Below, piece after piece: positions 24,663-32,590 of a stretch of DNA of 64,000 nucleotides (its first letter is position 1; every line of letters starts with the position of its first letter). The stretch is taken from the NCBI GenBank assembly GCA_024579835.1, contig CP102060.1, positions 1,612,001 to 1,676,000 of the forward strand, in the 5' to 3' direction. Under the pieces are notes generated by a model. It saw only the letters and a program-made list of their open reading frames with translations, ran no database searches and was not told where the DNA came from. Made by a program: the position numbers and the translations under genes. The stretch comes from Clostridiaceae bacterium HFYG-1003. Its GTDB lineage: Bacteria; Bacillota; Clostridia; Clostridiales; Clostridiaceae.

Positions 24663-26603
24663 TTAATCTTTTTGATAAAATTCACATTCATAGCCATCGG
24701 CATCAAGGAGCAGCCCTTTTGCCCAAGGTGGCACTTGACTCATCTGTTTACATACTTCATTAACAGATATTTTAGAATTGGCTTCAATAATGACTTCATC
24801 ATGGACATGAGCCACAATACGATAAGTACTAAGCATCTTCATTGAATACATCAAAATATCACGGGATATAGCTTGAACAATATTCTCTACAAACTTAGGA
24901 CCGTAACTTTCAAGACGCTCCCATTTCTTTGTTCCACCTACTCCTTCATAGGTCACGGACTCACCACCAAACTGATTCTCACCGATTCGAGGTTTTACAT
25001 AGGCAAGCCGTCTACCTGAGGGAAGAATGATAAAAAGCATGCCACTAAGACAATGAAACTCGATGCCATGGGTTTCTTGTGATTTATTTTCCTTTACGCA
25101 TTGTTTAGCCGCCCGATCTACATCCCACCAGAACTGTGTGATGTTGGGATTAGACATTCTCCAGGCATTCACAAGCGGTTTTAATTCTTCCTCTTCAAGC
25201 CCCATCTCTAATGCGCCCATGGCTTTTAATGCACCAACAGAACCACCATAGCCAAGTGCCAATTCAGCGATTTTACCCTTCTGTCTCAAGTGACCGTTCA
25301 CACCATGCTTTTCAACGGAAACACCAAACATCTGTGAGGCAGATGCACAGTAGATATCACCACCACTAGCAAATACATCCGTTCGCCATGTCTCACCTGC
25401 AAGCCATGAAAGCACACGAGCCTCAATGGCTGAAAAGTCAGCCACAATAAACTTATGACCTTCTTTTGGTACAAAGGCTGTACGAATTAGTTGTGAGAGT
25501 GTATCGGGTATATCTTCATAGAGCAGTTCTAGTGTTTCAACATCACCATTTCTGACAATAGTTCGCGCCTCTTTTAAATCTGGCATATGGTTCTGAGGGA
25601 GATTTTGCAATTGCACAAGCCTACCGGCAAAGCGACCGGTTCTGTTAGCTCCATAAAACTGAAACATTCCCCTGGCGCGAGAATCTGCACAAACCGCATT
25701 TTCCATTGCTGTATATTTCTTTACCGAGGATTTTGCCAGTTGCTGACGAAGTGAAAGAACTTCATTTAGTTCACCATCTGTTTCCTCAAGTTTCTCAGCG
25801 ACAGCCTTTTTCCCGAGTGTCTCCATCTCTAGACCGTTATCTGAAAGCCAGCCTTTCATCTGTTGTACGGAGTTTGGGTTTTCGAGATGTGTTATCTGCT
25901 GCATGGCGGTTAGTAGTTTTTCATGAGAGATGTCATCCATAGCGATGGCCTGCTTAACAAAATCCATATCAACCTTTATGCCTCGATCGTTAATTTCTTG
26001 GTCGAGATGATGCTCATCCCAGATGTCCTCTGGCACTGGAAACTTGATCAATCTTTGTTGTATCTGGATTTCTGCCTCCACATCACGCTTGTTATATGCT
26101 TTGAACTTTTGCCACTTATCGATTTCATCAGTGGGTAGGTTACGGGTCCTACCACCATTTGTTTTAGTCGGAGTACATGGAAGACAAAAATATCGTATCA
26201 GGTCTTTACCCTCTGTCAGCTTTTGCTTTTCAAGTCCTAGCACTGCACCTACACCTTCTAAAGAAAGAGGTAAACCCATATAGGCAGACCAAACCATGGA
26301 ACATTTCCATGAGGAAGGATTTAGATAAGTCCCAGTGGGATAGCCCAAATAACGTGAAAGGCATACTCGCTCAAACTGAGCATTAAATGCCCACTTCGTA
26401 ATGGTTTCATCGGTTAAGGCATCTAGGATTTCTTTTGGAATCTTTTCTCCATTCATCAAATCGATGACCTTAACTTCATCACCGTCAACCGCATAACCAA
26501 ACAGCATCACCTCAAAATCATCTGCTTCTACGTAACGATAAACACCACTTTTTTGTAGATTGGTAGAAGAATAGGTTTCGATATCAATTTCTAAGTTCTT
26601 CAT
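24663..26603 (-). CDS. Phage-type family A DNA polymerase
   Basis: About 646 residues. The N-terminal 3'-5' exonuclease-like region begins with MKNLEIDIETYS and has KWAFNAQFERVCL and AYNKRDVEAE. The polymerase domain has motif A VADFSAIEARVLSWLAGE, a motif B region (GHLRQKGKIAELALGYGGSVGAL) and motif C IVAHVHDEVIIE. It copies the phage genome. The start at 26603 follows AGGAAAGGTGG; 38 extra open codons upstream have no ribosome site and include the RNA of the previous gene end. It is directly downstream of DUF2815 and DUF2800, an association usual in Clostridia phages and ICEs. Confidence 0.93.
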   Translation of the reverse strand: MKNLEIDIETYSSTNLQKSGVYRYVEADDFEVMLFGYAVDGDEVKVIDLMNGEKIPKEILDALTDETITKWAFNAQFERVCLSRYLGYPTGTYLNPSSWKCSMVWSAYMGLPLSLEGVGAVLGLEKQKLTEGKDLIRYFCLPCTPTKTNGGRTRNLPTDEIDKWQKFKAYNKRDVEAEIQIQQRLIKFPVPEDIWDEHHLDQEINDRGIKVDMDFVKQAIAMDDISHEKLLTAMQQITHLENPNSVQQMKGWLSDNGLEMETLGKKAVAEKLEETDGELNEVLSLRQQLAKSSVKKYTAMENAVCADSRARGMFQFYGANRTGRFAGRLVQLQNLPQNHMPDLKEARTIVRNGDVETLELLYEDIPDTLSQLIRTAFVPKEGHKFIVADFSAIEARVLSWLAGETWRTDVFASGGDIYCASASQMFGVSVEKHGVNGHLRQKGKIAELALGYGGSVGALKAMGALEMGLEEEELKPLVNAWRMSNPNITQFWWDVDRAAKQCVKENKSQETHGIEFHCLSGMLFIILPSGRRLAYVKPRIGENQFGGESVTYEGVGGTKKWERLESYGPKFVENIVQAISRDILMYSMKMLSTYRIVAHVHDEVIIEANSKISVNEVCKQMSQVPPWAKGLLLDADGYECEFYQKD

Positions 26604-26676
26604 AGCTACCACCTTTCCTAAATGAAAAAAGGTGGCAGAGGTAAGACCTCCACCACCATCAAGTTTTCTATTCCTT

Positions 26677-27228
26677 TTAGGCAAGGAAGTCATCATCGAC
26701 AAGAGTCGTAAAATCATCTACTGCAGAAGTCTTACCGCCTAGAGGTTCTCCGTCTCTAATTTTTTGAATGTTACCAAGACCACAAGCTACACCTTTATTA
26801 CCATTTGAGTTGAAAGCATAGAAGTTAAGAGAAACCCTACCATAACAACCGCTGTATACCTCGCTACGATCCAGTATCGGCTTAACACTTTTGTCTACAA
26901 TCTGTGGCGCTGTCTTGCTATTCGCATTGATAAAGTAATGGCCTTTATAAGCCTCATCATCACGCTCTACATCACCATCACGCAGCGGTAGTTTAATGGC
27001 TGCCTTATTTGGTTTCTTACCACCAAACTTTGCGATACCTTCCTCAATGGCAGCATCAACTGCTGCATGGATAGCATTAATGGTTTCCTTGTCATCCTTT
27101 GGAATAAGGACGGATACGCTGTACTTTTCTGCACCACCATTAATAGATACAGGATCCCATCCGTGGAAGTAAGAAAATCTTGAGTTTACACCTGTGATAA
27201 CTTTTGTTTTGTTTTGCATATTTGCCAT
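26677..27228 (-). CDS. DUF2815 family protein, probable single-strand DNA-binding protein
   Basis: 183 residues. The start MANMQNKTKVITGVNSRFSYFHGWDP, then YSVSVLIPKDDKETI and an acidic C-terminal tail ending VDDFTTLVDDDFLA, match the DUF2815 family. The fold is thought to be OB-like with an acidic tip as in SSBs, and the family sits beside phage polymerases; this function is inference. GGAGG lies upstream of 27228. It is four bases after the DUF2800 gene. Confidence 0.85.
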   Translation of the reverse strand: MANMQNKTKVITGVNSRFSYFHGWDPVSINGGAEKYSVSVLIPKDDKETINAIHAAVDAAIEEGIAKFGGKKPNKAAIKLPLRDGDVERDDEAYKGHYFINANSKTAPQIVDKSVKPILDRSEVYSGCYGRVSLNFYAFNSNGNKGVACGLGNIQKIRDGEPLGGKTSAVDDFTTLVDDDFLA

Positions 27229-27233
27229 AATAT

Positions 27234-28370
27234 TTAATCCTCCATAATTTCGTTAAATTCGTTTTTAGCATTTACTACGTTAATCGCCGGTCTTTTATCT
27301 GAGTTTGGAACAAGAGTCGGCTTACCCGGTGGTTTGAAAATGAGATCACCAAGGAGTTCCTCAAACTTGGCTTTACCCATCAGTTTTTGCATCTCTGTCA
27401 TCGGAATAAGGCTCTTTCTGTAAATATCCTTATATCCACCTGCCACGGCTTTTTCTGCAATGGCTCCTTCATCTTTGTACTTACGAACCGAGCGACCTTC
27501 CACAACTTTAAAACCGTTCCACTCTTTACCGTGATTGACTGCTGCATCAGTGGCATAGGCTGTTATTTCATTTGCCCATTTGGTAAGGTCGGGAAGAATA
27601 AGTAAGATTTCTTCTATCTCAGCATCCGTCAGCAGAGGTGGCATCTTGAATTCTTTCTCTGCAAGTTTTAGCTTTTCTTCGGCTCTGGCCCGACATCTGT
27701 TTGCCGCTTTACAGAAGGTACACCATGGACCGGGGATGTATTCACCCTCACCATTAAAGGCCTTGACCGCCCTAGGCTTTAGTTCCTCTTCCGCCCAGCC
27801 TTTTAGTTCTTCCACCGGTATTGTCCAGGTGCTGACATTTTCTCTTCTTGGCTGAAAGATTGTCATAGACACTTCTTTGATGTCATACAGGTGATCATAG
27901 ATTCCAAGTGCTCCGAGGGCATAGAGCTTCATCTGTGGATTGTCCACTGCATCAACTAGCACACCCAGCCCATATTTAAAGTCTACGATGTGAAGTCTGT
28001 CATCCGCGATAATCACGCAATCTCCTGTTCCAAAGCCGTCTGGCACATAGCATGAAAAATCAAGATGCTGTTCAATAAGAACGATAGGATCTGTGCAAGA
28101 CTTTCTTGCAAGTTCCACCTGCTCCATAACAAAGTCCACGTAAGCATCTGTACATTCCTCCATCTCATCAGAGTTATACTCAGAGATAGGTCGCTGACTT
28201 CTCATATGAAGTGCCTTTTTTAGTTTGTGTTCACACAGGTCATGAGCCGCTGTGCCTTCTTTTGCTGCCTCACCACTTTGGTCTTCAAACTCCAGTTCAA
28301 GTCTTGCAGAGGGTAGGCAGTTAAGCCACCTGTGGGATGAGGATGCAGATAATATTGCATGATTACCCAT
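27234..28370 (-). CDS. DUF2800 family protein, Cas4/AddB-like nuclease
   Basis: About 378 residues. It begins MGNHAILSASSSHRWLNCLPSARLE, the family start. PD-(D/E)xK-like elements follow: GTAAHDLCEHKL, CVIIADDRLHIVDFKYGLGV (metal-binding D and K), and cysteines CTFCKAANRCRA that with the early NCLPS cysteine could hold an iron-sulfur cluster as in Cas4 and AddB. It likely processes DNA ends in phage recombination. The ATG at 28370 follows GGAGG; six more open codons precede it. It overlaps the upstream gene by eight bases. Confidence 0.88.
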   Translation of the reverse strand: MGNHAILSASSSHRWLNCLPSARLELEFEDQSGEAAKEGTAAHDLCEHKLKKALHMRSQRPISEYNSDEMEECTDAYVDFVMEQVELARKSCTDPIVLIEQHLDFSCYVPDGFGTGDCVIIADDRLHIVDFKYGLGVLVDAVDNPQMKLYALGALGIYDHLYDIKEVSMTIFQPRRENVSTWTIPVEELKGWAEEELKPRAVKAFNGEGEYIPGPWCTFCKAANRCRARAEEKLKLAEKEFKMPPLLTDAEIEEILLILPDLTKWANEITAYATDAAVNHGKEWNGFKVVEGRSVRKYKDEGAIAEKAVAGGYKDIYRKSLIPMTEMQKLMGKAKFEELLGDLIFKPPGKPTLVPNSDKRPAINVVNAKNEFNEIMED

Positions 28371-28680
28371 TTCCAAGACCCTCCGCATCTTTCAAAATGT
28401 CAGAATAATACGCCTTATCAACAGCACTTAACTTGTCTGCACCATACTTCTGAATGAGTCCTCGCACTTCGGCAGTAAACCCAATCTGGCTCTTTTCAGC
28501 AAGTACCATACGCACTTTTTCCAGTGGGATATCCGGCTCTTTTACTGGTTCTTGTTCAGTGGAAGCTTTTGCACCTGGAGCAGGATCTCCTTCTGTCATC
28601 GCATCGCAAACTGCCTGTATGCTGTCAGCAAGACTTCGCATATCATTGACCACTTCAAGCAGTAATTTTATTTTGCTCAA
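28363..28680 (-). CDS. Small phage protein of unknown function
   Basis: 105 residues, TTG start at 28680 eight bases after GGAGG. It begins SKIKLLLEVVNDMRSLADSIQAVCDAM (helical), then has a Pro/Glu-rich linker and a C-terminal part VRMVLAEKSQIGFTAEVRGLIQKYGADKLSAVD. That C-terminal segment is common in Gram-positive phage proteins located ahead of DUF2800, where it resembles the KGADKLSxID tail of small rRNA/DNA-binding-like proteins. No function is claimed. It overlaps the genes on both sides, so it is part of one operon. Confidence 0.7.
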   Translation of the reverse strand: MSKIKLLLEVVNDMRSLADSIQAVCDAMTEGDPAPGAKASTEQEPVKEPDIPLEKVRMVLAEKSQIGFTAEVRGLIQKYGADKLSAVDKAYYSDILKDAEGLGNG

Positions 28681-28873
28681 GGTCAGTTCCTCCTTTCGTC
28701 ATTTCACAGATAGAGAGTTCCTCGATGCTATCTCCAGGGATCACAATCGTTACACGCTGGTTGCTCCCTAAAAGAAAGCGAAGAATTCGTTCCCTTACGG
28801 ACACATTACGGTAGGTAACAAGTCCGCCTGTCTGTGGTTTCTTAGAAACACTAATTTTTAGATTATGTTTCAT
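28655..28873 (-). CDS. Small phage protein, first gene of the DUF2800 operon
   Basis: 72 residues, not recognised: MKHNLKISVSKKPQTGGLVTYRNVSVRERILRFLLGSNQRVTIVIPG. The basic middle segment RERILRFLLGSNQRVTI suggests RNA or DNA contact. Three possible starts stand close together (GTG 28882, ATG 28879, ATG 28873). The last has GAGGTG six bases upstream. It follows the RNA element at 28911-28951. Confidence 0.65.
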   Translation of the reverse strand: MKHNLKISVSKKPQTGGLVTYRNVSVRERILRFLLGSNQRVTIVIPGDSIEELSICEMTKGGTDLEQNKITA

Positions 28874-28910
28874 ATCCATCACCTCTTTCCAAAGGGCGAT
28901 TTATTTATTG

Positions 28911-28951
28911 CCCTCTACCTAGTAGCCTCGGGAGGTGATAGAATCTGACGG
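28911..28951 (-). ncRNA. Repeated RNA hairpin element, copy C
   Basis: Minus-strand transcript: CCGTCAGATTCTAT, then CACCTCCC, GAGGCTACTA, GGTAGAGGG. The stem keeps CCTC/GAGG and CC/GG with a TA bulge. It stands in the leader of the DUF2800-DUF2815-polymerase operon. Comparative work has described RNA motifs linked to DUF2800 and DUF2815 genes; whether this is one of them cannot be checked here. Confidence 0.7.
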
Positions 28952-28956
28952 TTTAG

Positions 28957-28998
28957 AAAAAAAGAAAGCCTACCAAAGAGAAGTACTCCTTGATAGGC
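28957..28998 (-). terminator. Terminator at the left edge of the tet(M) segment
   Basis: On the minus strand GCCTATCAAGGAGTA pairs with the TCTCTTTGGTAGGC arm and is followed by TTTCTTTTTTT. It would stop transcripts coming from the tet(M) side just before the RNA element of the DUF2800 operon. Confidence 0.7.
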
Positions 28999-29003
28999 CA
29001 TGT

Positions 29004-29111
29004 TTATACTTGTGAACCCATAATATACCGTAATGCTTTCGTATCCATTCCTTCATTTACATAGTTAGTACAGAATGTATGTTTCAAAATGTTTGGAGTG
29101 ACATCCTGTTT
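29004..29111 (-). pseudogene. C-terminal fragment of a tyrosine integrase
   Basis: 35 codons: DVTPNILKHTFCTNYVNEGM followed by DTKALRYIMGSQV and a stop. TP..L.HTFCTN...GM...AL.YIMG is the box II histidine region of tyrosine recombinases. The later HxxH tyrosine segment is missing after MG. It is too different from Tn916 Int as I remember it to be that gene, so it may come from another element. Confidence 0.7.
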
Positions 29112-29153
29112 CTAATTTGATAGGAACAGTAAAATGTATAGAGGTGGTTTATT

Positions 29154-29507
29154 ATGCGTAAAAAGGAAGATAGATATGATTTTAGAGCCTTTGGTTTAGC
29201 CATTAAAGAAGCTCGATTGAAGCAAGGTTTAACTCGTGAACAAGTGGGAGCATTGATTGAAATTGACCCACGTTACTTAACCAATATTGAAAATAAGGGG
29301 CAACACCCAAGTATACAAGTTCTTTATGACCTTGTATCATTACTTCCTGTGTCCGTTGATGAATTTTTCTTACCTGCCAACGATCTTGTAAAAAGCACCA
29401 GACGATTACAGATAGAGAAATACATGGATAGCTTTACAGACAAAGAACTATCCTTAATGGAATCTTTAGCCAGCGGTATCAACGAAGCAAGAAACATCGA
29501 AGACTAA
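29154..29507 (+). CDS. orf9: Tn916 Orf9-type helix-turn-helix regulator
   Basis: 117 residues. The XRE helix-turn-helix covers about residues 12-65: [41 protein letters not shown]. The C-terminal part [20 protein letters not shown] matches Orf9 of Tn916, which represses transfer transcription in that element. It has AGAGGTGG before 29154 and is the only plus-strand gene in this region, convergent with the KTR gene and tet(M) as in Tn916. With transfer genes lost it has no evident target. Confidence 0.93.
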   Translation: MRKKEDRYDFRAFGLAIKEARLKQGLTREQVGALIEIDPRYLTNIENKGQHPSIQVLYDLVSLLPVSVDEFFLPANDLVKSTRRLQIEKYMDSFTDKELSLMESLASGINEARNIED

Positions 29508-29532
29508 TTAAAAGAATCCATACATAACGGAA

Positions 29533-29577
29533 AGAGCCGATAAAATGAGATTGTATTAATCTCATTTTATCGGCTCT
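29533..29577. terminator. Bidirectional terminator between orf9 and the KTR gene
   Basis: Perfect 18-bp stem (29533-29550/29560-29577) with a 9-base loop. It sits 26 bases after the orf9 stop and covers the last codons of the convergent KTR gene. Confidence 0.85.
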
Positions 29578-29761
29578 GCGTCTTTGCGTCTGGCTCTGTA
29601 ATCACAGTTACTTTGAACTGCTTTATTTCAATTAAATTTTCTTGTCTGCATTTCGGACAATAGAGGGGGAATTTTTTTAATTCAGTATCTTCCCTTATCT
29701 TTAATCGTGTTTTATTTCCACATACAGGACACAATATCCACTTGTAGTTTATAATAACTAT
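29567..29761 (-). CDS. Cysteine-rich KTR-domain protein of Tn916-like elements
   Basis: Up to 64 residues. Two CxxC pairs are seen, ILCPVCGNKTRLKIRED and FPLYCPKCRQENLIEIKQF, a likely zinc ribbon. It ends VTVITEPDAKTQSR, the conserved tail of this family, which always follows tetracycline-resistance genes in Tn916-like elements. No ATG is in frame. GGAGGAG stands just before ATA-GTT-ATT, so translation would have to begin at ATT or at the TTG ten codons in. Its function is unknown. Confidence 0.8.
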   Translation of the reverse strand: MVIINYKWILCPVCGNKTRLKIREDTELKKFPLYCPKCRQENLIEIKQFKVTVITEPDAKTQSR

Positions 29762-29852
29762 CTCCTCCTTTACACTTTAATTCAAATCTTTATTAAAAAA
29801 TATTTCATCTTATTTAACAAGAAACCATATTTATATAACAACATAAAATACA

Positions 29853-31772
29853 CTAAGTTATTTTATTGAACATATATCGTACTTTATCTATCCGACTATT
29901 TGGACGACGGGGCTGGCAAACAGGTTCACCGGTAGTAACATGGTACCCTTTTAACTCTGTTAAACAAACACTACGTCCATTTGTAAAGAAAGTTAAATCA
30001 CTACGATATTCTTGAATACACCGAGCAGGGATTTCTCCACTAAGAATGACCTCATTATTTTTCAATTGAGTGTCTACGATGTTCGCACAATATTTAGGAG
30101 CATCGTTGTATGCTCGTGAAAGATATTCCTGTGGCGCATAAATTTTAAAACTAAGATATGGCTCTAACAATTCTGTTCCAGCTTTTTTTAAGACTTGTTC
30201 CAATACAATAGGAGCAAGCATCCGAAAATCTGCTGGGGTACTAACAGGGCTATAGTATAAGCCATACTTAAAACAGATTTTACAGTCCGTCACATTCCAA
30301 CCATACAATCCTTGTTCACAGCCATAGCGTATCCCCTCCATAACTGCATTTTGAAACGATTGATTTAAGTATCCAAGAGAAACCGAGCTCTCATACTGTA
30401 CTCCGCTCCCTAATGGAAGCGGTGCTACAGATAGACCAATGGAAGCCCAGAAAGGATTCGGTGGAACTTCGATGTGAATGGTATACTCTGCTTTTTTTAA
30501 CGGTCTTTCCATATAAATGACTGTAGGCTCTTTTATTTCTATCTCCACATGATACTTTTCTTGCAGCAGAGCACAAGTCACTTCCATTTGTACTTTCCCT
30601 AAGAAAGAAAGTATGATTTCATGTGTCGCAGAATCCACATAATATCGCAGAAGCGGGTCACTGTCGGAGATTTCTAAAAGTGCATCAAGTAACATTTCCC
30701 TTTGTTGAGGTTTGCTCGGTTCAACAGTCGTTTGCAGCAGAGGGAGGGGATTTTCAATTCTCTCTCTCTGTGGCAATAGCTTTGTATCTCCAAGAACACT
30801 ATTTAACTTCAAAAACTCATTCTGCAAAATAACAATTTCCCCGGAATAAGCCTTATCGATTTTACATAATTCACCATTTATTGAAGTATACATTTCTGTA
30901 ATTTTTATTTTTTCCTTTTCCGATATTCTAACCGAATCTCGCAAATGCAGTACGCCACTATAAAGACGTATATATGCAAGACGCTGTCTTTTTTCCGAAT
31001 ACTCAATTTTGAAAACTTTTCCGCAAAGTTCAGACTGACCTCGATGTGTTGATGAATAAAATTTATTCGTAATCACTTCTATAAGGTTATCAATCCCTAT
31101 ATTGTTTTTTGCACTTCCGTGATAAACAGGGAACAGGGAACAATTATGAAATCTTATGCTTTCCTCTTGTTCGAGTTCTAATGCTTCCAATAATTTCCCA
31201 GACGTATATTTCTCCAAAAGGTAATCATTTCCTTCTATTACCATATCCCATTGTTCAGATTCGGTAAAGTTCATTACACGCATATTAGGATGCAGTTCTA
31301 CCTTCTGTTTGATTACAATTTCCGCAGAAAGTTTCTCTTTAATATCCTGATAAACCGTTGATAAATCAATTCCATTTTGGTCAATCTTATTGATAAAAAA
31401 GATTGTGGGAATACCTATTTTCCTAAGTGCATGAAACAATATACGAGTTTGTGCTTGTACGCCATCTTTTGCAGAAATCAGTAGAATTGCCCCATCTAAT
31501 ACTGATAATGAACGATATACTTCTGCTAAAAAATCCATATGTCCTGGCGTGTCTATGATGTTTATCTTAGTATTTTTCCACTGAAAAGAGGTTATCGCCG
31601 TCTGAATTGTAATTCCTCTCTGACGTTCTAAAAGCGTATTATCCGTTTTCGTTGTACCTCTGTCCACGCTTCCTAATTCTGTAATCGCTCCACTGTTATA
31701 TAATAAGCTTTCTGTTAAGGTAGTTTTTCCCGCATCAACATGAGCTAAAACTCCAATATTAATAATTTTCAT
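29853..31772 (-). CDS. tet(M): Tetracycline resistance ribosomal protection protein Tet(M)
   Basis: 639 residues, full length. It is an EF-G-like GTPase that expels tetracycline from the 30S A site. G1 motif AHVDAGKTT near residues 10-18, G2/G3 region RGITIQTAI and DTPGHMDF, G4 NKID. The C-terminal loop region ends [19 protein letters not shown]. It follows Tn916 Tet(M) from memory with few changes in the N-terminal third. An in-frame ATG five codons earlier overlaps the GGAGG ribosome site and is not the start. It is controlled by the attenuator upstream. Confidence 0.97.
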   Translation of the reverse strand: MKIINIGVLAHVDAGKTTLTESLLYNSGAITELGSVDRGTTKTDNTLLERQRGITIQTAITSFQWKNTKINIIDTPGHMDFLAEVYRSLSVLDGAILLISAKDGVQAQTRILFHALRKIGIPTIFFINKIDQNGIDLSTVYQDIKEKLSAEIVIKQKVELHPNMRVMNFTESEQWDMVIEGNDYLLEKYTSGKLLEALELEQEESIRFHNCSLFPVYHGSAKNNIGIDNLIEVITNKFYSSTHRGQSELCGKVFKIEYSEKRQRLAYIRLYSGVLHLRDSVRISEKEKIKITEMYTSINGELCKIDKAYSGEIVILQNEFLKLNSVLGDTKLLPQRERIENPLPLLQTTVEPSKPQQREMLLDALLEISDSDPLLRYYVDSATHEIILSFLGKVQMEVTCALLQEKYHVEIEIKEPTVIYMERPLKKAEYTIHIEVPPNPFWASIGLSVAPLPLGSGVQYESSVSLGYLNQSFQNAVMEGIRYGCEQGLYGWNVTDCKICFKYGLYYSPVSTPADFRMLAPIVLEQVLKKAGTELLEPYLSFKIYAPQEYLSRAYNDAPKYCANIVDTQLKNNEVILSGEIPARCIQEYRSDLTFFTNGRSVCLTELKGYHVTTGEPVCQPRRPNSRIDKVRYMFNKIT

Positions 31773-31787
31773 GTGATTTTCCTCCAT

Positions 31788-31874
31788 TCAAAAGCCCAAA
31801 AGGGCATAAAAATCCCAGTGATAAATACTCTTATCACTGGGATTTTTATGCATAACCATAGGCATACAAAGCAT
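31788..31874 (-). CDS. orf12: tet(M) leader peptide (Tn916 Orf12)
   Basis: 28 codons, starting MLCMPMVMHKNP and ending DFYALLGF, then TGA, 16 bases before tet(M). Orf12 couples translation to transcription: tetracycline lets the ribosome/polymerase read through the attenuator it contains. The coding sequence includes both arms of the hairpin. Confidence 0.92.
   Translation of the reverse strand: MLCMPMVMHKNPSDKSIYHWDFYALLGF
31804..31851 (-). promoter_or_regulatory. tet(M) transcription attenuator
   Basis: Perfect 21-bp stem (31804-31824/31831-31851) with a 6-base loop, followed on the minus strand by GCCCTTTTGGGCTTTT. It lies inside the Orf12 frame as in Tn916. Confidence 0.92.
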
Positions 31875-31995
31875 ACAGATATTCTCCGGATACTTTAGAA
31901 TCACATGATAAAGGTATTCTTAAACTGGGTACAAAAAACTAAGCCCTCCTAAAAAAGGACATCCAATTATTTGTTCCCACTATCAAATTGACAGT

Positions 31996-32019
31996 TTATT
32001 TAAGAATACCTTGCCGCAT
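31996..32019 (-). CDS. Second short leader, MRQGILK
   Basis: Seven codons then TAA, with AAAGGAG seven bases before the ATG and directly downstream of the promoter. Its sequence AAGGTATTCTTAAA recurs inverted about 80 bases downstream (TTTAAGAATACCTT, 31911-31925), so translation of this frame would control that long-range pairing. Expression is not shown. Confidence 0.6.
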   Translation of the reverse strand: MRQGILK

Positions 32020-32050
32020 ATTTATTAACTCCTTTTAAATAGATACTTAA

Positions 32051-32079
32051 ATAATAGCACGTAAGAGCATATTTGTAAA
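32051..32079 (-). promoter_or_regulatory. Promoter for tet(M)
   Basis: TTTACA (32074-32079), 17-base spacer, TATTAT (32051-32056) on the minus strand, about 40 bases ahead of the short leader. Confidence 0.8.
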
Positions 32080-32148
32080 GGAATCTCCAATTTTTTATCA
32101 AAGAGAGTACGTGATTACAAAATAGCTGTAATAATGTACCAATATTTG

Positions 32149-32442
32149 TTATTCTATAATCTTCCAATTACTCCCGTTCTTTTCAAGTACCAAATCAAAT
32201 TGAGATACCTGCGTTGCTTTGGTCTGCTGGTCGATATACTCCACTGTCAGCGATACCGTGACTTGATTATCCTTACGATTGTGAATAGGATTTACCAGTT
32301 CTTGAAAGATGTACTCTTTTCCGATTGGTTTTAATATCCCGTCATTCACATAGTAGGAAAGTTCACTGGCTGTCGCTGTAGGATAGAGCTTGAAGAACGT
32401 CGTTAAAAACTCATTGATTTCATTGGTTGGGACTAGGAAATA
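32149..32442 (-). pseudogene. Tn916 Orf13 (TcpC-like) C-terminal fragment
   Basis: About 95 codons: VPTNEINEFLTTFFKLYPTATASELSYYV, VNPIHNRKDNQVTVSLTVEY and a LEKNGSNWKII end. They match the C-terminal NTF2-like domain of Orf13, a conjugation protein. The N-terminal two-thirds is gone. The frame runs back into phage terminator DNA at about 32442, which marks the junction. Confidence 0.82.
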
Positions 32443-32457
32443 AACCCTAAATAATTT

Positions 32458-32504
32458 AAAACCTGTGAAATCAGTCCATAACAAAGATTGATTTCACAGG
32501 TTTT
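32458..32504 (-). terminator. Terminator of the phage late operon
   Basis: Perfect 16-bp stem (32458-32473/32489-32504) with a 15-base loop, 87 bases after the endolysin stop. T-rich sequence follows on both strands, so it can act both ways. The tet(M) segment begins 16 bases beyond it. Confidence 0.85.
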
Positions 32505-32590
32505 CTTTTTGAGATTAAATAGAATTTTTGAGTTTATTTCTAGTCACTTTCAATATATGCAAAGTGTACAATAAGCATTTTTGATACTTC

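Larger units (their letters stand above)
29004..32442. mobile_element. Decayed Tn916-like segment carrying tet(M)
   Basis: Gene order matches the central part of Tn916: orf13 (truncated), orf12 leader, tet(M), a small cysteine-rich KTR gene, and divergent orf9. It then breaks into the last 35 codons of a tyrosine recombinase. Conjugation genes, xis and a functional integrase are absent, so it cannot move alone. It separates the lysis genes from the DUF2800 operon of the phage. Confidence 0.85.
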
